A DNA stretch of 64,000 nucleotides, from positions 372,001 to 436,000 of the forward strand of contig JAFKFM010000009.1 in NCBI GenBank assembly GCA_017308135.1, in the 5' to 3' direction. The notes under the pieces are model-generated. The model was not told the DNA's origin and searched no databases. It saw nothing but the letters and a program-made list of their open reading frames with translations. The position numbers and the translations under genes were made by a program. This document shows positions 9,114 through 17,571 of this stretch, piece by piece (the stretch's first letter is position 1; every line of letters begins with the position of its first letter). This DNA is from Alphaproteobacteria bacterium (GTDB taxonomy: Bacteria; Pseudomonadota; Alphaproteobacteria; CACIAM-22H2).

Positions 9114-9152
9114 CCAATCGAAAAACCGCCCTCCATAATCGGGAAAACTACG
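9099..9152. promoter_or_regulatory. Repeated AAAACTACG elements, possible RpiR operators
   Basis: AAAACTACG occurs at 9102-9110 and again at 9144-9152, 42 bp apart, or about four helical turns. The first copy is the right part of the inverted repeat CGTA-AAAC-TACG (9099-9110) and overlaps the rpiR stop; the second has a degenerate left arm. The half-site resembles the ACTACA arm of the HexR (RpiR-family) operator. Both lie just upstream of the TTG start at 9187. Inference only. Confidence 0.4.
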
Positions 9153-9186
9153 CCTTTCGAAGGCCCCGCAGGGAGGGATCGTCATC

Positions 9187-10311
9187 TTGGCTTCGAACGC
9201 CATCGCGCGCGTCGTCGCGCATCCGCTGAAATGCGTGCTGCCCAAGACGCAGACCACCGGCCAGCGCGCCTTCCCGGAAATCGAACTCGTCATCGTCGAG
9301 GTCGAAACCGCCGACGGCATCGTCGGCTGGGGCGAATGCTTGGGCCGTACGGGCTCGCCCGCCTATGCCGCGATCGTCGAGAAATTGCTGGCCCCGCTGC
9401 TGATCGGCCAAGACTCGCGCGACATCGCTGGCTTGCACGCAAAAATGCGCCGCATCCTCACGGGACGTTCCGGCGGCATGCTGCTGGAAGCGATCGCGGG
9501 CGTGGATATCGCGCTGTGGGATATCGCGGGCAAGCGCGCGGGCGAACCGGTGTTCCGCCTGCTGGGGGGCATGTCGCGCCCGCGCATCGAAGCCTATGCC
9601 TCGTCGATCAATTGGACCGACGACAAGGGGGCGGCGGAGGAAACCGAAGCCGCCATCGCGCATGGCTTCAAGACGATCAAGGTCAAGATCGGCGCGCCGG
9701 TCGCGCGCGCCAAGGCGCGCATCGCCCAGCTTGCGAATGTCGCCAACGGCCGTGCGGCGCTGTTCGTCGATTCGAACTGGGCCTACACGGTCGACGAGGC
9801 GATCGAAGTCGCGGCCGCCTTGCGCGACAACGGCTATCGCTGGTTCGAAGAACCGATCGTGCCGGAGGATATCGCCGGTTATCGCCGCCTGCGTTCCCTC
9901 GGCTATTGCCCGATGGCGGCGGGCGAAAGCGATTTCACCGTGTGGCAGGCGCGCGATCTGGTCGCCGAACGCCTCGTCGATCTGATCCAGCCCGACGTCG
10001 CGCGCGCCGGCGGCATCACCGAAACGCGCCGCATCGCCGAACTCGCTTTCGCGCATAACGTGGGCTACGCGCCGCATGTCGGCTGGTCGGGGGCGGTGTG
10101 CGCCGCCGCCAGCATGCATCTCGCCAGCGCCATGCCGGCCTTCCGCATCTACGAATGCATGGTGTTCGACAATCCGCTGCGCGATGCGCTGACGCATCCG
10201 ATCGTCGGCGAGCGCACGATGTTGAAGGACGGCATGCTCGACGTACCAACCGCGCCGGGCCTCGGCGTCGAAGTCGACCGCAAAATGCTCGCCAAATATC
10301 GCGCAAGCTAA
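9187..10311 (+). CDS. Mandelate racemase/muconate lactonizing enzyme family protein (enolase superfamily)
   Basis: A 374-residue enolase-superfamily enzyme that abstracts a proton alpha to a carboxylate, typically dehydrating or racemising a sugar acid. The N-terminal capping domain (1-130) precedes the barrel. The KVKIG strand carries the KxK base lysines near 162, and the metal ligands follow as FVDSNW, WFEEPI and AGESDF; a C-terminal HVGWSG supplies a further histidine. The start is TTG 9187 with GGGAGG nine bases upstream. First gene of the eight-gene transport/catabolic operon, so its substrate is probably the transported sugar acid or its oxidation product. Exact substrate unknown. Confidence 0.85.
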   Translation: MASNAIARVVAHPLKCVLPKTQTTGQRAFPEIELVIVEVETADGIVGWGECLGRTGSPAYAAIVEKLLAPLLIGQDSRDIAGLHAKMRRILTGRSGGMLLEAIAGVDIALWDIAGKRAGEPVFRLLGGMSRPRIEAYASSINWTDDKGAAEETEAAIAHGFKTIKVKIGAPVARAKARIAQLANVANGRAALFVDSNWAYTVDEAIEVAAALRDNGYRWFEEPIVPEDIAGYRRLRSLGYCPMAAGESDFTVWQARDLVAERLVDLIQPDVARAGGITETRRIAELAFAHNVGYAPHVGWSGAVCAAASMHLASAMPAFRIYECMVFDNPLRDALTHPIVGERTMLKDGMLDVPTAPGLGVEVDRKMLAKYRAS

Positions 10312-10342
10312 CCCAAAAAAAATATCTCGGGAGGAAATGCAT

Positions 10343-11629
10343 ATGAACGCCGTCGCTCCAGTCCTTCGCCGCCGCGCCTTCCTTGCCGGAAGTGCGGCGA
10401 TCATCGGCAGCGCCGCCCTGCCCGCCATCGCCCAAGCCAAAACGCTGACCGCTTTCGGCCATCGCGTGCATCAGAATGTCGCCACGACAGGCCCCGGCGG
10501 CGACGCCACGGCGGCGTGGCGTCAAGCCTCCGGCTTCGACATCAATTGGGTGACGCTGGGCGACGTCAACGCGATCAACGAGCGTTTGCTGCGCGAATTG
10601 ACGCTGCCGGAAACGGCGTTCGACCTCGCCTATCTGCTCAACGGCCGCGCGGTGCCGCGCAATCTGCGGCTCTTCGAACCGCTGGATGCGTTCCAGCGCG
10701 AAGCGCCGATCGAGGATTTCGACGATATCTCGGCGGGGCTGGTCGCACCGATGCGCCTGGATGGCGCCTTGCACGCGATCCCGATGCGCCACGCGACCAA
10801 CGCGCTGGTCTATAACGAAGCCTTGTTCGAAGAACGCGGGGTCAAAGTTCCCGCCAATTTCGAGGAATTCGTCGACGCGGCGAAGAAGCTGACCTTCACG
10901 CGCCCCGACGGCACGCAAGTCTATGGCCTCGCCTTCACGGCCGTGTTCGCGTCGAACTTCCTGTCGGTCGCGCGCGCCTTCGACGGCGACTACATGACCG
11001 GCGACATGAAGGTGACGTGCGACCTGCCGTCGATGGTCAAGCCGATGGAGGCTTTGGCCGAGTTGTTCAAGGCCGGCGCCATTCCGCGCAATTTCGCCAC
11101 CGTGAACAACGAGGAAATCACGACCTGGATGCAGCAAGGCCGGGCCGCGATGACGATCAACCCCTATGCGCGTCTCGTCAGCTACAACGACCCCGCGCTG
11201 TCGCGCTATCCGGGCAAGATCAAAGCCTCGGTCATGCCGATGACGGCGGCGCTGGCGGGCAAAACGCCCTACGCGTCGACCACCGAATATTGGTCCTTCG
11301 CCATTCCGCGCAATTCCAAGAACAAGCGCGCGGCGTGGGATTTGATCCGCGCGCTGTCGTCGAAGGCGGGCACGCTCGCCCAGGCGCGCAACGGCAACGG
11401 GCCGGTGCGCGTGTCGACCTATGCCGATTCCGCCTTCGCCTCGATGTTGCCTTACGCGGCGGCGGAAGCGGTGGCGCTCAAAACCGCGCGCATCCATTTG
11501 CCCGCTTTCGACAACCAAGCCCGCGCCCACGACGTGTTCGTCGAGGAAAGCCAAGCCGCGGTGCTGGGCATGAAGCCCGCCGAGCGCGCGATGGCCGATG
11601 CCGCCCGGCGCGTACGCGCGCTGCTGTGA
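10343..11629 (+). CDS. ABC sugar-type substrate-binding protein 1 (family 1, Tat signal)
   Basis: A 428-residue precursor of a CUT1-type extracellular solute-binding protein. A twin-arginine signal RRRAFLAGSAAIIG is followed by a cleavage region near AIAQAK. It shares with the protein at 15302 the mature start FGHRVH, the FEPLD..R..APIED block, YNE..F.ERG, GNGPVR.STY and the C-terminal PAFDN..RA segment, so the two are paralogues in one operon. ATG 10343 is preferred over ATG 10337 because GGGAGG sits eight bases before it. The gene ends in TGA overlapping the GTG of the SDR gene. Confidence 0.88.
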   Translation: MNAVAPVLRRRAFLAGSAAIIGSAALPAIAQAKTLTAFGHRVHQNVATTGPGGDATAAWRQASGFDINWVTLGDVNAINERLLRELTLPETAFDLAYLLNGRAVPRNLRLFEPLDAFQREAPIEDFDDISAGLVAPMRLDGALHAIPMRHATNALVYNEALFEERGVKVPANFEEFVDAAKKLTFTRPDGTQVYGLAFTAVFASNFLSVARAFDGDYMTGDMKVTCDLPSMVKPMEALAELFKAGAIPRNFATVNNEEITTWMQQGRAAMTINPYARLVSYNDPALSRYPGKIKASVMPMTAALAGKTPYASTTEYWSFAIPRNSKNKRAAWDLIRALSSKAGTLAQARNGNGPVRVSTYADSAFASMLPYAAAEAVALKTARIHLPAFDNQARAHDVFVEESQAAVLGMKPAERAMADAARRVRALL

Positions 11630-12375
11630 GCGACACGGCCGCCAGTTTGCGCGGCAAACGCGCGTTGATCACCGGCTCGACCCAAGGGATCGGCCGGGCG
11701 ATCGCGCGTGCACTTTCTTCGGCGGGGGCGAAGGTGTTTCTGCACGGGCTTGCCCCCGCCCCTTCGGTCGAAGCCGAAATGGGTGTCGGCTTCGCCGGAT
11801 TCCTCGCCAACGATCTGGGCCAAGCGGGGGCGGCCGATGCGCTATTCGACGCCGCGCGCCAAAAGATGGGCGGGATCGACATCTTGATCCTGTGCGCCTC
11901 CGCCGAGATCCGCGAGACGCATGCCACCCTCACCGACGCGGCGGCGCAAACGCAGCTCGACGTGAATATCGCCGCGAGTTTGCGGTTGCTGACGCTGGCC
12001 GTGCCGCCGATGGAAGCGCAAGGCTGGGGCCGCGTCATCGCCATCGGCTCGGTGCAGGAGATCCATCCCAATCCAGACGCGATCGTCTACACCGCGACCA
12101 AAGCGGCGCAGACCTCGATGATGCGCACGCTGGCGCGCCACGCGGCGCGCAATGGTGTCACGTTCAATACGCTGCGCCCCGGCGCCATCGAAACGGAGCG
12201 CAACGCCGCCAAGCTCGCCGATCCGGCGTTCCGCGCGAATATCATCGCGCGCATTCCGGCAGGGCGCTTGGGGCAGCCGGAGGATTGCGCCGGCATCGCG
12301 GTCGTTTTGTGCGGCGATGCGTGCGCCTATATCAACGGTGCGGAAATCCCCGTCGATGGGGGGCTCGGACTATGA
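11626..12375 (+). CDS. SDR-family NAD(P)-dependent oxidoreductase
   Basis: A 249-residue short-chain dehydrogenase. The Rossmann motif GSTQGIGRAIA is near residue 17, the family NAG position appears as LCASAE, the catalytic Ser lies in IAIGSVQEIH, YTATKAA holds Tyr-x-x-x-Lys, and the end INGAEIPVDGGLGL is classic. GTG 11626-11628 overlaps the preceding TGA (GTGA), and its own TGA overlaps the next ATG, so it is translationally coupled on both sides. Probably oxidises the imported carbohydrate or its acid; cytoplasmic; substrate unknown. Confidence 0.9.
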   Translation: MSDTAASLRGKRALITGSTQGIGRAIARALSSAGAKVFLHGLAPAPSVEAEMGVGFAGFLANDLGQAGAADALFDAARQKMGGIDILILCASAEIRETHATLTDAAAQTQLDVNIAASLRLLTLAVPPMEAQGWGRVIAIGSVQEIHPNPDAIVYTATKAAQTSMMRTLARHAARNGVTFNTLRPGAIETERNAAKLADPAFRANIIARIPAGRLGQPEDCAGIAVVLCGDACAYINGAEIPVDGGLGL

Positions 12376-13259
12376 ACGCGCCCGGCAATCCCAACCGCCT
12401 GCATCCGATGCATCTGGCGATGATCGTGCCGGTGCAGGCGTTGCTGATCGCGACGATCTTCCTGCCGTCGATATACGTGTTCTGGCTGTCGCTGAACGAA
12501 TCGAGCTTCGGCGTGGCGCCCAAATTCGTCGGGCTTCGCAACTATGTCGAAGTGCTGAGCGATCCCTATTTCTGGCGCGCTTTCGTCAACACGGCGATCG
12601 TCATCAACATCGTCGTCTATGTCGAATTGGCGCTGGGCATGGCGATGGCGCTGCTCTTCGCGACCGGCATTCCCTTCCGCAAGACGATGATCTCCATCGT
12701 CCTTGCCCCCTACGCGATTTCGGAAGTCGCGGCGGTGGTGATGTGGCGCTTCATGCTCGATCCGTCGATCGGCATGGTCAGCCAAACCCTCACGGCCCTC
12801 GGCCTGCCGACCATCGAATGGTCGGTCGTCCCCGCCCACGGTCTGGCTGTCGTCTGCGCGCTGTCGGTGTGGCTGCATCTGCCCTTCACCTTCCTGATCC
12901 TGTACGCCGCCCGCCTTGCCATTCCCGCCGATCTATACGAGGCCGCGCGCATCGACGGCGCGTCGCCCTGGAAGCAGTTCGTCCACATCACCGTGCCGGT
13001 GCTGATGCCCGCGATCCTGGTCGCGGTGCTGTTCCGCTACATCTTCGCCTTCCGCATGTTCTCCGAAGTGTGGCTCGTCACCGGCGGCGGCCCGGCGCGC
13101 TCGACTGAAGTGCTGGCCGTTTATCTCTATCAAGAAGCATTCCGCTACAACGAATTCGGCATCGCCTCGGCGACCGGGTGGTTGATGGTGGCGGGTTCGA
13201 TCCTGCTCGCCATTCCCTATCTGCGCTCGCTCTATAAGCGGACCCTGACCGATGCGTAG
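12372..13259 (+). CDS. ABC sugar permease, MalF/UgpA type
   Basis: A 295-residue inner-membrane permease with about six helices beginning near residue 16. The EAA loop reads YEAARIDGASPWKQFVHITVP near 195-215, the CUT1 sugar-permease signature. ATG 12372 overlaps the SDR stop (ATGA), and the end overlaps the next permease by 8 bp. It forms a heterodimer with the downstream permease. No cognate ATPase gene lies in the operon, so an MsmK/UgpC-like ATPase elsewhere in the genome is likely. Confidence 0.92.
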   Translation: MNAPGNPNRLHPMHLAMIVPVQALLIATIFLPSIYVFWLSLNESSFGVAPKFVGLRNYVEVLSDPYFWRAFVNTAIVINIVVYVELALGMAMALLFATGIPFRKTMISIVLAPYAISEVAAVVMWRFMLDPSIGMVSQTLTALGLPTIEWSVVPAHGLAVVCALSVWLHLPFTFLILYAARLAIPADLYEAARIDGASPWKQFVHITVPVLMPAILVAVLFRYIFAFRMFSEVWLVTGGGPARSTEVLAVYLYQEAFRYNEFGIASATGWLMVAGSILLAIPYLRSLYKRTLTDA

Positions 13260-14082
13260 GCCGCTTTACATCAAGGCCCTGCGCGGCCTCGCGCTGCTCG
13301 CCATCGCCTTCTGGTCGGCGTTCCCGATCGCGCTGGTCGTGCTGTCGTCGTTCAAGCCGGCGCGCGATATTTTCGTCTTTCCGCCGACTTGGGCGTTTAC
13401 GCCCACTTTCGCGAATTATGCGGGGCTGTGGCTGCGCTGGCCCGATTTCTTCCGCACGCTGGGGAATTCGCTGATCGTGACGCTGGGCGCCACGGCGCTC
13501 GCGGTGATCGTCAGCGCGATGGCGGGCTACGTCTATTCGCGCAAGCGCAACCCGTATCTGGCGGGCTCGGCCTTCTTCATGATCTTCGTGCGACTGTTCC
13601 CGCCGATCGTGGTGACGCTGCCGCTGTTCCCGCTGGTCAACGCGCTGCGCCTCAACGACACGCATCTGATCCTCGTGATCCTCTACGCCACGTTCTTCGT
13701 GTCGATGGGCACGATGATCCTGAAAGCCTTCGTCGACCAGATCCCGCGCGAGTTGGACGAAGCCGCGATGGTCGACGGGGCCGGTGTGTGGTCGGTGTTC
13801 TGGCGCGTGATCCTGCCCTTGTCCGCGCAAGGAATGATCGCGGTCGGCGTGTTCGTCTTCGTCTATGCGTGGAACGAGTTCCTGTTCGCCTTCATCTTCA
13901 CGACCTCCGCCGCCAAAACCGCACCGCTGGTGCTGTCGGAAATGACCGGCGCGGTCGACGGCGTGGAATGGGGCGTGTTGTTCGCCGCCACCACGGTGCA
14001 GCTCGTGCCCGTGCTGATCTTCGTCCTGCTCGCCCAAAAATACCTCATCGCCGGCCTCACCGCCGGCGCCACGAAAGGATAG
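13252..14082 (+). CDS. ABC sugar permease, MalG/UgpE type
   Basis: A 276-residue partner permease with six predicted helices. Its start has FPIALVVLSSFKPARDIF, typical of MalG-type subunits, and the EAA loop is LDEAAMVDGAGVWSVFWRVI near 165-185. ATG 13252 lies inside the upstream permease gene, an 8-bp overlap that implies coupled synthesis of the two subunits. The next gene starts 3 bp after its stop. Confidence 0.92.
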   Translation: MRRPLYIKALRGLALLAIAFWSAFPIALVVLSSFKPARDIFVFPPTWAFTPTFANYAGLWLRWPDFFRTLGNSLIVTLGATALAVIVSAMAGYVYSRKRNPYLAGSAFFMIFVRLFPPIVVTLPLFPLVNALRLNDTHLILVILYATFFVSMGTMILKAFVDQIPRELDEAAMVDGAGVWSVFWRVILPLSAQGMIAVGVFVFVYAWNEFLFAFIFTTSAAKTAPLVLSEMTGAVDGVEWGVLFAATTVQLVPVLIFVLLAQKYLIAGLTAGATKG

Positions 14083-14085
14083 GTT

Positions 14086-14958
14086 ATGGACACGCTGACA
14101 GCACTTCGTCTGGCGAATCCCAAGCTCTCGCGCTTCTCGCCGATGAGCCGAATCATCGCGTTCGACGATTTCGACGACGGTTTCTGCGGCTACACCCAGC
14201 TCGTCGGCAATTACGAGCACACGCTGGATTCGATGCTGGCGGGCTACGCCCAGCACACGCATCCGCAGCTCTCCAACCTGGCGAATTGGGATTCCGGCAC
14301 GCACGGATCCTTCGACGGCAATTACGCGCTGAAAATCCAGACGCGCCCCAAGCGCGGCGCGCAGAATGTGGCGCTGAAGCGCCTCACCTTCCGCGAGCCC
14401 GGCCCGATCCGCCTTGAATTCTATTTCACCTTCAAGCCCGAGGCGAACGAGCTGCGCCTATCCGAAACCGACGTGCGCTCGATCGGCTTCCTCTACGATC
14501 TGCAAACCGGTTTCGAGAAGGGCGGGACGCGCGTCATGCCGCATGTGCGCTTCCTTAACGCGCTCGACGGCGAGCATTTGCAGAAATGGCAGACCAAGTC
14601 GCGCACCACCGCGATGCTGCCGCTGGGCACGGAAGGAAAGACCGTCACGCATTACCATCTGTCGCCGACGGATTGGGAGGATCTCAAGAACGGCGAGCAG
14701 AAGCTCTGCTACAACGAGATCCCGACCAAGGTGAATTGGCACTATGTGCGCTACGATTTCGATCTGCGCACGATGCGGGCGATCTCGCTTCAGTGCAACG
14801 ACCGCCAATGGGACATGTCGGGCGTCGATCCGATCGTGATCCCGGCGATGCGGAATCTGTGGTGCATGCTGAATATCTGCTTCTTCGCCGAAGCGGATAC
14901 CGACAAGCGCGCCCTCTTCTATCTCGACTCCGTCTGCCTTTCGGGAGAATTCGCATGA
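14086..14958 (+). CDS. Unrecognised 290-residue protein of the sugar operon
   Basis: I do not recognise this family with confidence. The protein has no signal peptide and no membrane segment, so it is probably cytoplasmic. It is rich in aromatic and beta-forming residues (RLEFYFTFKPE, VNWHYVRYDFDLRTM, KRALFYLDSVCLSGEF), suggesting a beta-sandwich of the concanavalin/jelly-roll kind. Conserved-looking acidic runs (AFDDFDDGFCGY, WDSGTHGSFDGNYALK) could bind sugar or metal. It sits between the permeases and a second small unknown, with an ATGA overlap to the latter, so it is a dedicated part of the pathway, perhaps a lyase, isomerase or carbohydrate-binding partner. Function unknown. Confidence 0.75.
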   Translation: MDTLTALRLANPKLSRFSPMSRIIAFDDFDDGFCGYTQLVGNYEHTLDSMLAGYAQHTHPQLSNLANWDSGTHGSFDGNYALKIQTRPKRGAQNVALKRLTFREPGPIRLEFYFTFKPEANELRLSETDVRSIGFLYDLQTGFEKGGTRVMPHVRFLNALDGEHLQKWQTKSRTTAMLPLGTEGKTVTHYHLSPTDWEDLKNGEQKLCYNEIPTKVNWHYVRYDFDLRTMRAISLQCNDRQWDMSGVDPIVIPAMRNLWCMLNICFFAEADTDKRALFYLDSVCLSGEFA

Positions 14959-15296
14959 TGCGCCAATGCGTCACCGCCATCGTTTCGCGCAACGAAGTGT
15001 GGTCGGGCAAAGCGGCGAGCGAGCCCTATGAATGCGGCTGGGCGGGCGAAGCCATCGTGTGGCTGCGCTGCCTGGGTGCGGTCAAAGGCAAGCCCGGCAC
15101 GGCAAAAGCCCGCGTGCAGATCTCGCCCGACGGCATGCGTTGGATCGACGAAGGCACGAAGCTCAAATTTCCTGCCAAGGAAGGCGCCATCGCGCATGCG
15201 CGCCTGACGAATTTCGGCAATTTCCTGCGCGTCGTCGCCGACATGCCGAAGGGCGCGTCGGCCAAAATGCTTCTCACCTTGACCCTGAAGGAGTGA
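14955..15296 (+). CDS. Unrecognised 113-residue protein of the sugar operon
   Basis: A small soluble protein beginning MMRQCVTAIVSRNEVWSGK and ending SAKMLLTLTLKE. It has no signal peptide or membrane helix. Alternating hydrophobic strands (VWLRCLGA, ARVQISPDGMRWIDEG, NFLRVVADM) suggest a compact beta-sandwich. ATG 14955 overlaps the previous stop as ATGA, and binding-protein gene 2 begins 5 bp after its TGA. This tight coupling to the 290-residue unknown suggests the two work together, possibly as a complex. I cannot assign a function. Confidence 0.72.
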   Translation: MMRQCVTAIVSRNEVWSGKAASEPYECGWAGEAIVWLRCLGAVKGKPGTAKARVQISPDGMRWIDEGTKLKFPAKEGAIAHARLTNFGNFLRVVADMPKGASAKMLLTLTLKE

Positions 15297-15301
15297 CCGC
15301 C

Positions 15302-16573
15302 ATGCGTATCACCCGCCGCACGCTGCTCGCCGGGACGGCCGCCGTTTTGGCCGCCCCCGCCGTTCACGCCCAAGCCACGCGCCGCCTGAACGTGTTCGGG
15401 CATCGCGTCCACAAGACCGTCACCGCCGGCCAAGGCGGCGACATCATCGAGGCGTGGGCCAAGGAAAACCGCGTCGACGTCGAATGGGTGACGTTCGACA
15501 CCGGCCCCTTGCAGGAACGCCTGTTCCGCGAAGCCTCGCTCGCCGAAGGCGCCGTCGATGTCGGTTTCATCCTGAACACCCAGGCGACACCGCGCATCGC
15601 GAGCCTGTTCGAGCCGCTGGACGATTTCATGCGTCAGGCGCCGATCGAAGATAAGGCCGACGTGTTCCCCGGCATGCTGTCGGGCCTGACGGTACAGGAC
15701 AAGCTCTACGGCTTGCCCTTCCGCCACGCGTCGTCGGGCATGCACTACAACGAGGAATTCTTCCAGGAGCGCGGCCTGTCGGGCGCGCCCAAGACGATCG
15801 AAGACCTGGCCGAATTCGCCAAGCGCACGAGTTGGACGCGCAACAACCAGCCGGTCGTCGGCCTGGTGCTGCCGGGCGTGACCTACCCCAACGTCATCGA
15901 CATCGCGCGCGCTTGGGACGGCGAGTTCATCACGCCGGACATGCGCGTCGTCGCCAACGAAGCGCCGATGGTCAACGCCATCACGCTGCTGCGCGATCTG
16001 TTCGTCGCCGGCGCCTTCCCGCGCAATTTCGCCTCGATCAGCACCGAGGACGTGAATGTGTGGATGCAGACGGGCCGTGCGGCGATGGTCATCAACTCGA
16101 TGGGCCGCAACTCGATCTACAACGATCCCGCGCGCTCGCAGTTCCCCGGCAAGTTCAAGACGACGACGATCCCGATCTCGCGCGAATTCGCCAACAAGTT
16201 CGAAGTGGCGCCCGCGAAGGTCGAGTTCTGGGGCATGGCGATCCCCAAGAACACCAAGAACAAGGAACTGGCCTGGGGCCTGATGCGCCAGATGCTGTCG
16301 AAGGAGTCGACGCTGAAGGCCGCGCTGAACGGCAACGGCCCGGTGCGCAACTCGACCTACGACGATGCGCGCATCAAGGAAAAACTGCCCTTCGCCGAGG
16401 AGGAGCGCAAAGTCCTGCGCGTCGCGCGCGTGCCGATGCCCGCCTTCGACAACGCGCAACGGGCGGCCGATCTGTTCAAGGAGGAGGCGGAAGCCGCCAT
16501 CCTGGGCATGAAGACGCCGCGCGCGGCGATGGACGACCTGACGCGGCGCACGCAGCGCCTGTTGCAGGGCTAA
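15302..16573 (+). CDS. ABC sugar-type substrate-binding protein 2 (Tat-like signal)
   Basis: A 423-residue precursor, paralogous to the binding protein at 10343. It opens with ITRRTLLAGTAAVLAAPAVHAQ, a twin-arginine-like export signal. The mature protein starts with FGHRVHKTV and includes FEPLDDFMRQAPIED, LPFRHASSGMHYNEE, GNGPVRNSTY and MPAFDNAQRAADLF. It is the last gene of the operon, so one permease pair has two binding proteins, perhaps for related substrates or anomers. TAA 16571-16573 overlaps the stop of the convergent deacylase gene (CTAA). Confidence 0.88.
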   Translation: MRITRRTLLAGTAAVLAAPAVHAQATRRLNVFGHRVHKTVTAGQGGDIIEAWAKENRVDVEWVTFDTGPLQERLFREASLAEGAVDVGFILNTQATPRIASLFEPLDDFMRQAPIEDKADVFPGMLSGLTVQDKLYGLPFRHASSGMHYNEEFFQERGLSGAPKTIEDLAEFAKRTSWTRNNQPVVGLVLPGVTYPNVIDIARAWDGEFITPDMRVVANEAPMVNAITLLRDLFVAGAFPRNFASISTEDVNVWMQTGRAAMVINSMGRNSIYNDPARSQFPGKFKTTTIPISREFANKFEVAPAKVEFWGMAIPKNTKNKELAWGLMRQMLSKESTLKAALNGNGPVRNSTYDDARIKEKLPFAEEERKVLRVARVPMPAFDNAQRAADLFKEEAEAAILGMKTPRAAMDDLTRRTQRLLQG

Positions 16574-17571
16574 AGCAGCGCGTCGCGCGTGCTGGGCGCG
16601 CCGAGATGGGCGACGACGTCGCCCGCCTCGGTCCGCGCCGGCACGCGGCGGCACATCACGATGCCGGGCGCTTCGAAACGGATCGTTTCGGGGGCCCGGT
16701 CCGGCCGCTCGATATCGTGCAAGCGCCCCGCGATATCGCCCGCCGCCACGCTTTGGCCCAGCGACGTCGCGGGCTCGAACAAGCCCCGCCCGGGCGAGCG
16801 CACGAAATGACGCGGCTCGACCGCCAGAAGCCGCACGGGCTTGACCAAAGGCTTGGGCACCGTGACGCCCGCGAAAGCGAGGAAGCGCGAAACGCCGTCG
16901 CGCGCCACGCTCAACGAATAGGGCGTCAAGCTGCCCGCCCCGCCCAGCTCCGCCGAGATCGCGACCTTGCCCGCCGATTGCGCCGCCGACAAAAACGTGC
17001 CGATGGCTTGGGGCTTGGCCACCACGCCCGCATCGGGGGCGCCGAAGGCGATCAACGCGTCGAGCGTGCGCGCGCGTAAATCCTTGTCCGCCGGCAGCCG
17101 CGCCCAGGCGCAGGGCATGTATTCCAGCGTGCGCCCGCCCGAATGCAAGTCGAGCACGTAGTCGGCGAGCGGCAGCAGCAGCCGCGTGATGCCTTCGGCG
17201 ATTTGCGCGGTCGGCGTGCCGTCGCCCTTGCCCGGAAACACGCGCGCGAGATTGCCGCCATCGACCGGCGAGGTGCGCCGCCCGATCGCGGCGGCGGGCG
17301 CGTTCGCCGCCGGCACGATGATCAGGCGCCCGCGCAAGGACGACGGCTCGATATCGCGCGCGAGGTCGGACAGCGCCACCTGGCCTTCGTATTCGTCGCC
17401 ATGCACGCCCGCCGTCGCCAGCACCGTGGGCCCGGGGGCGCCATTGATCACGATCACCGGAATGACGATCTGGCCATAGGCGGATTCGTCGTGCGACCAC
17501 GGCAAACGCATGGCGCCGAAAACCCGGCCGAGCCGTTCCAGCGGGATATCGAGTTCGGCGGGGCCGCTCAT
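16570..17571 (-). CDS. Succinylglutamate desuccinylase/aspartoacylase family hydrolase
   Basis: A 333-residue zinc-dependent M14-type deacylase that releases an amino acid from an N-acyl form. Metal and catalytic motifs are GVHGDEYEG near 56 (His and Glu ligands) and VLDLHSGGRTLEYMP near 137 (His ligand). The second half is the family's beta domain. It follows the PLP enzyme gene with an ATGA overlap, suggesting that the deacylated amino acid or amine is then processed by that enzyme, or the reverse. N-acetyl-diaminobutyrate deacetylase (DoeB-like) is one possibility; substrate not determined. Confidence 0.85.
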   Translation of the reverse strand: MSGPAELDIPLERLGRVFGAMRLPWSHDESAYGQIVIPVIVINGAPGPTVLATAGVHGDEYEGQVALSDLARDIEPSSLRGRLIIVPAANAPAAAIGRRTSPVDGGNLARVFPGKGDGTPTAQIAEGITRLLLPLADYVLDLHSGGRTLEYMPCAWARLPADKDLRARTLDALIAFGAPDAGVVAKPQAIGTFLSAAQSAGKVAISAELGGAGSLTPYSLSVARDGVSRFLAFAGVTVPKPLVKPVRLLAVEPRHFVRSPGRGLFEPATSLGQSVAAGDIAGRLHDIERPDRAPETIRFEAPGIVMCRRVPARTEAGDVVAHLGAPSTRDALL

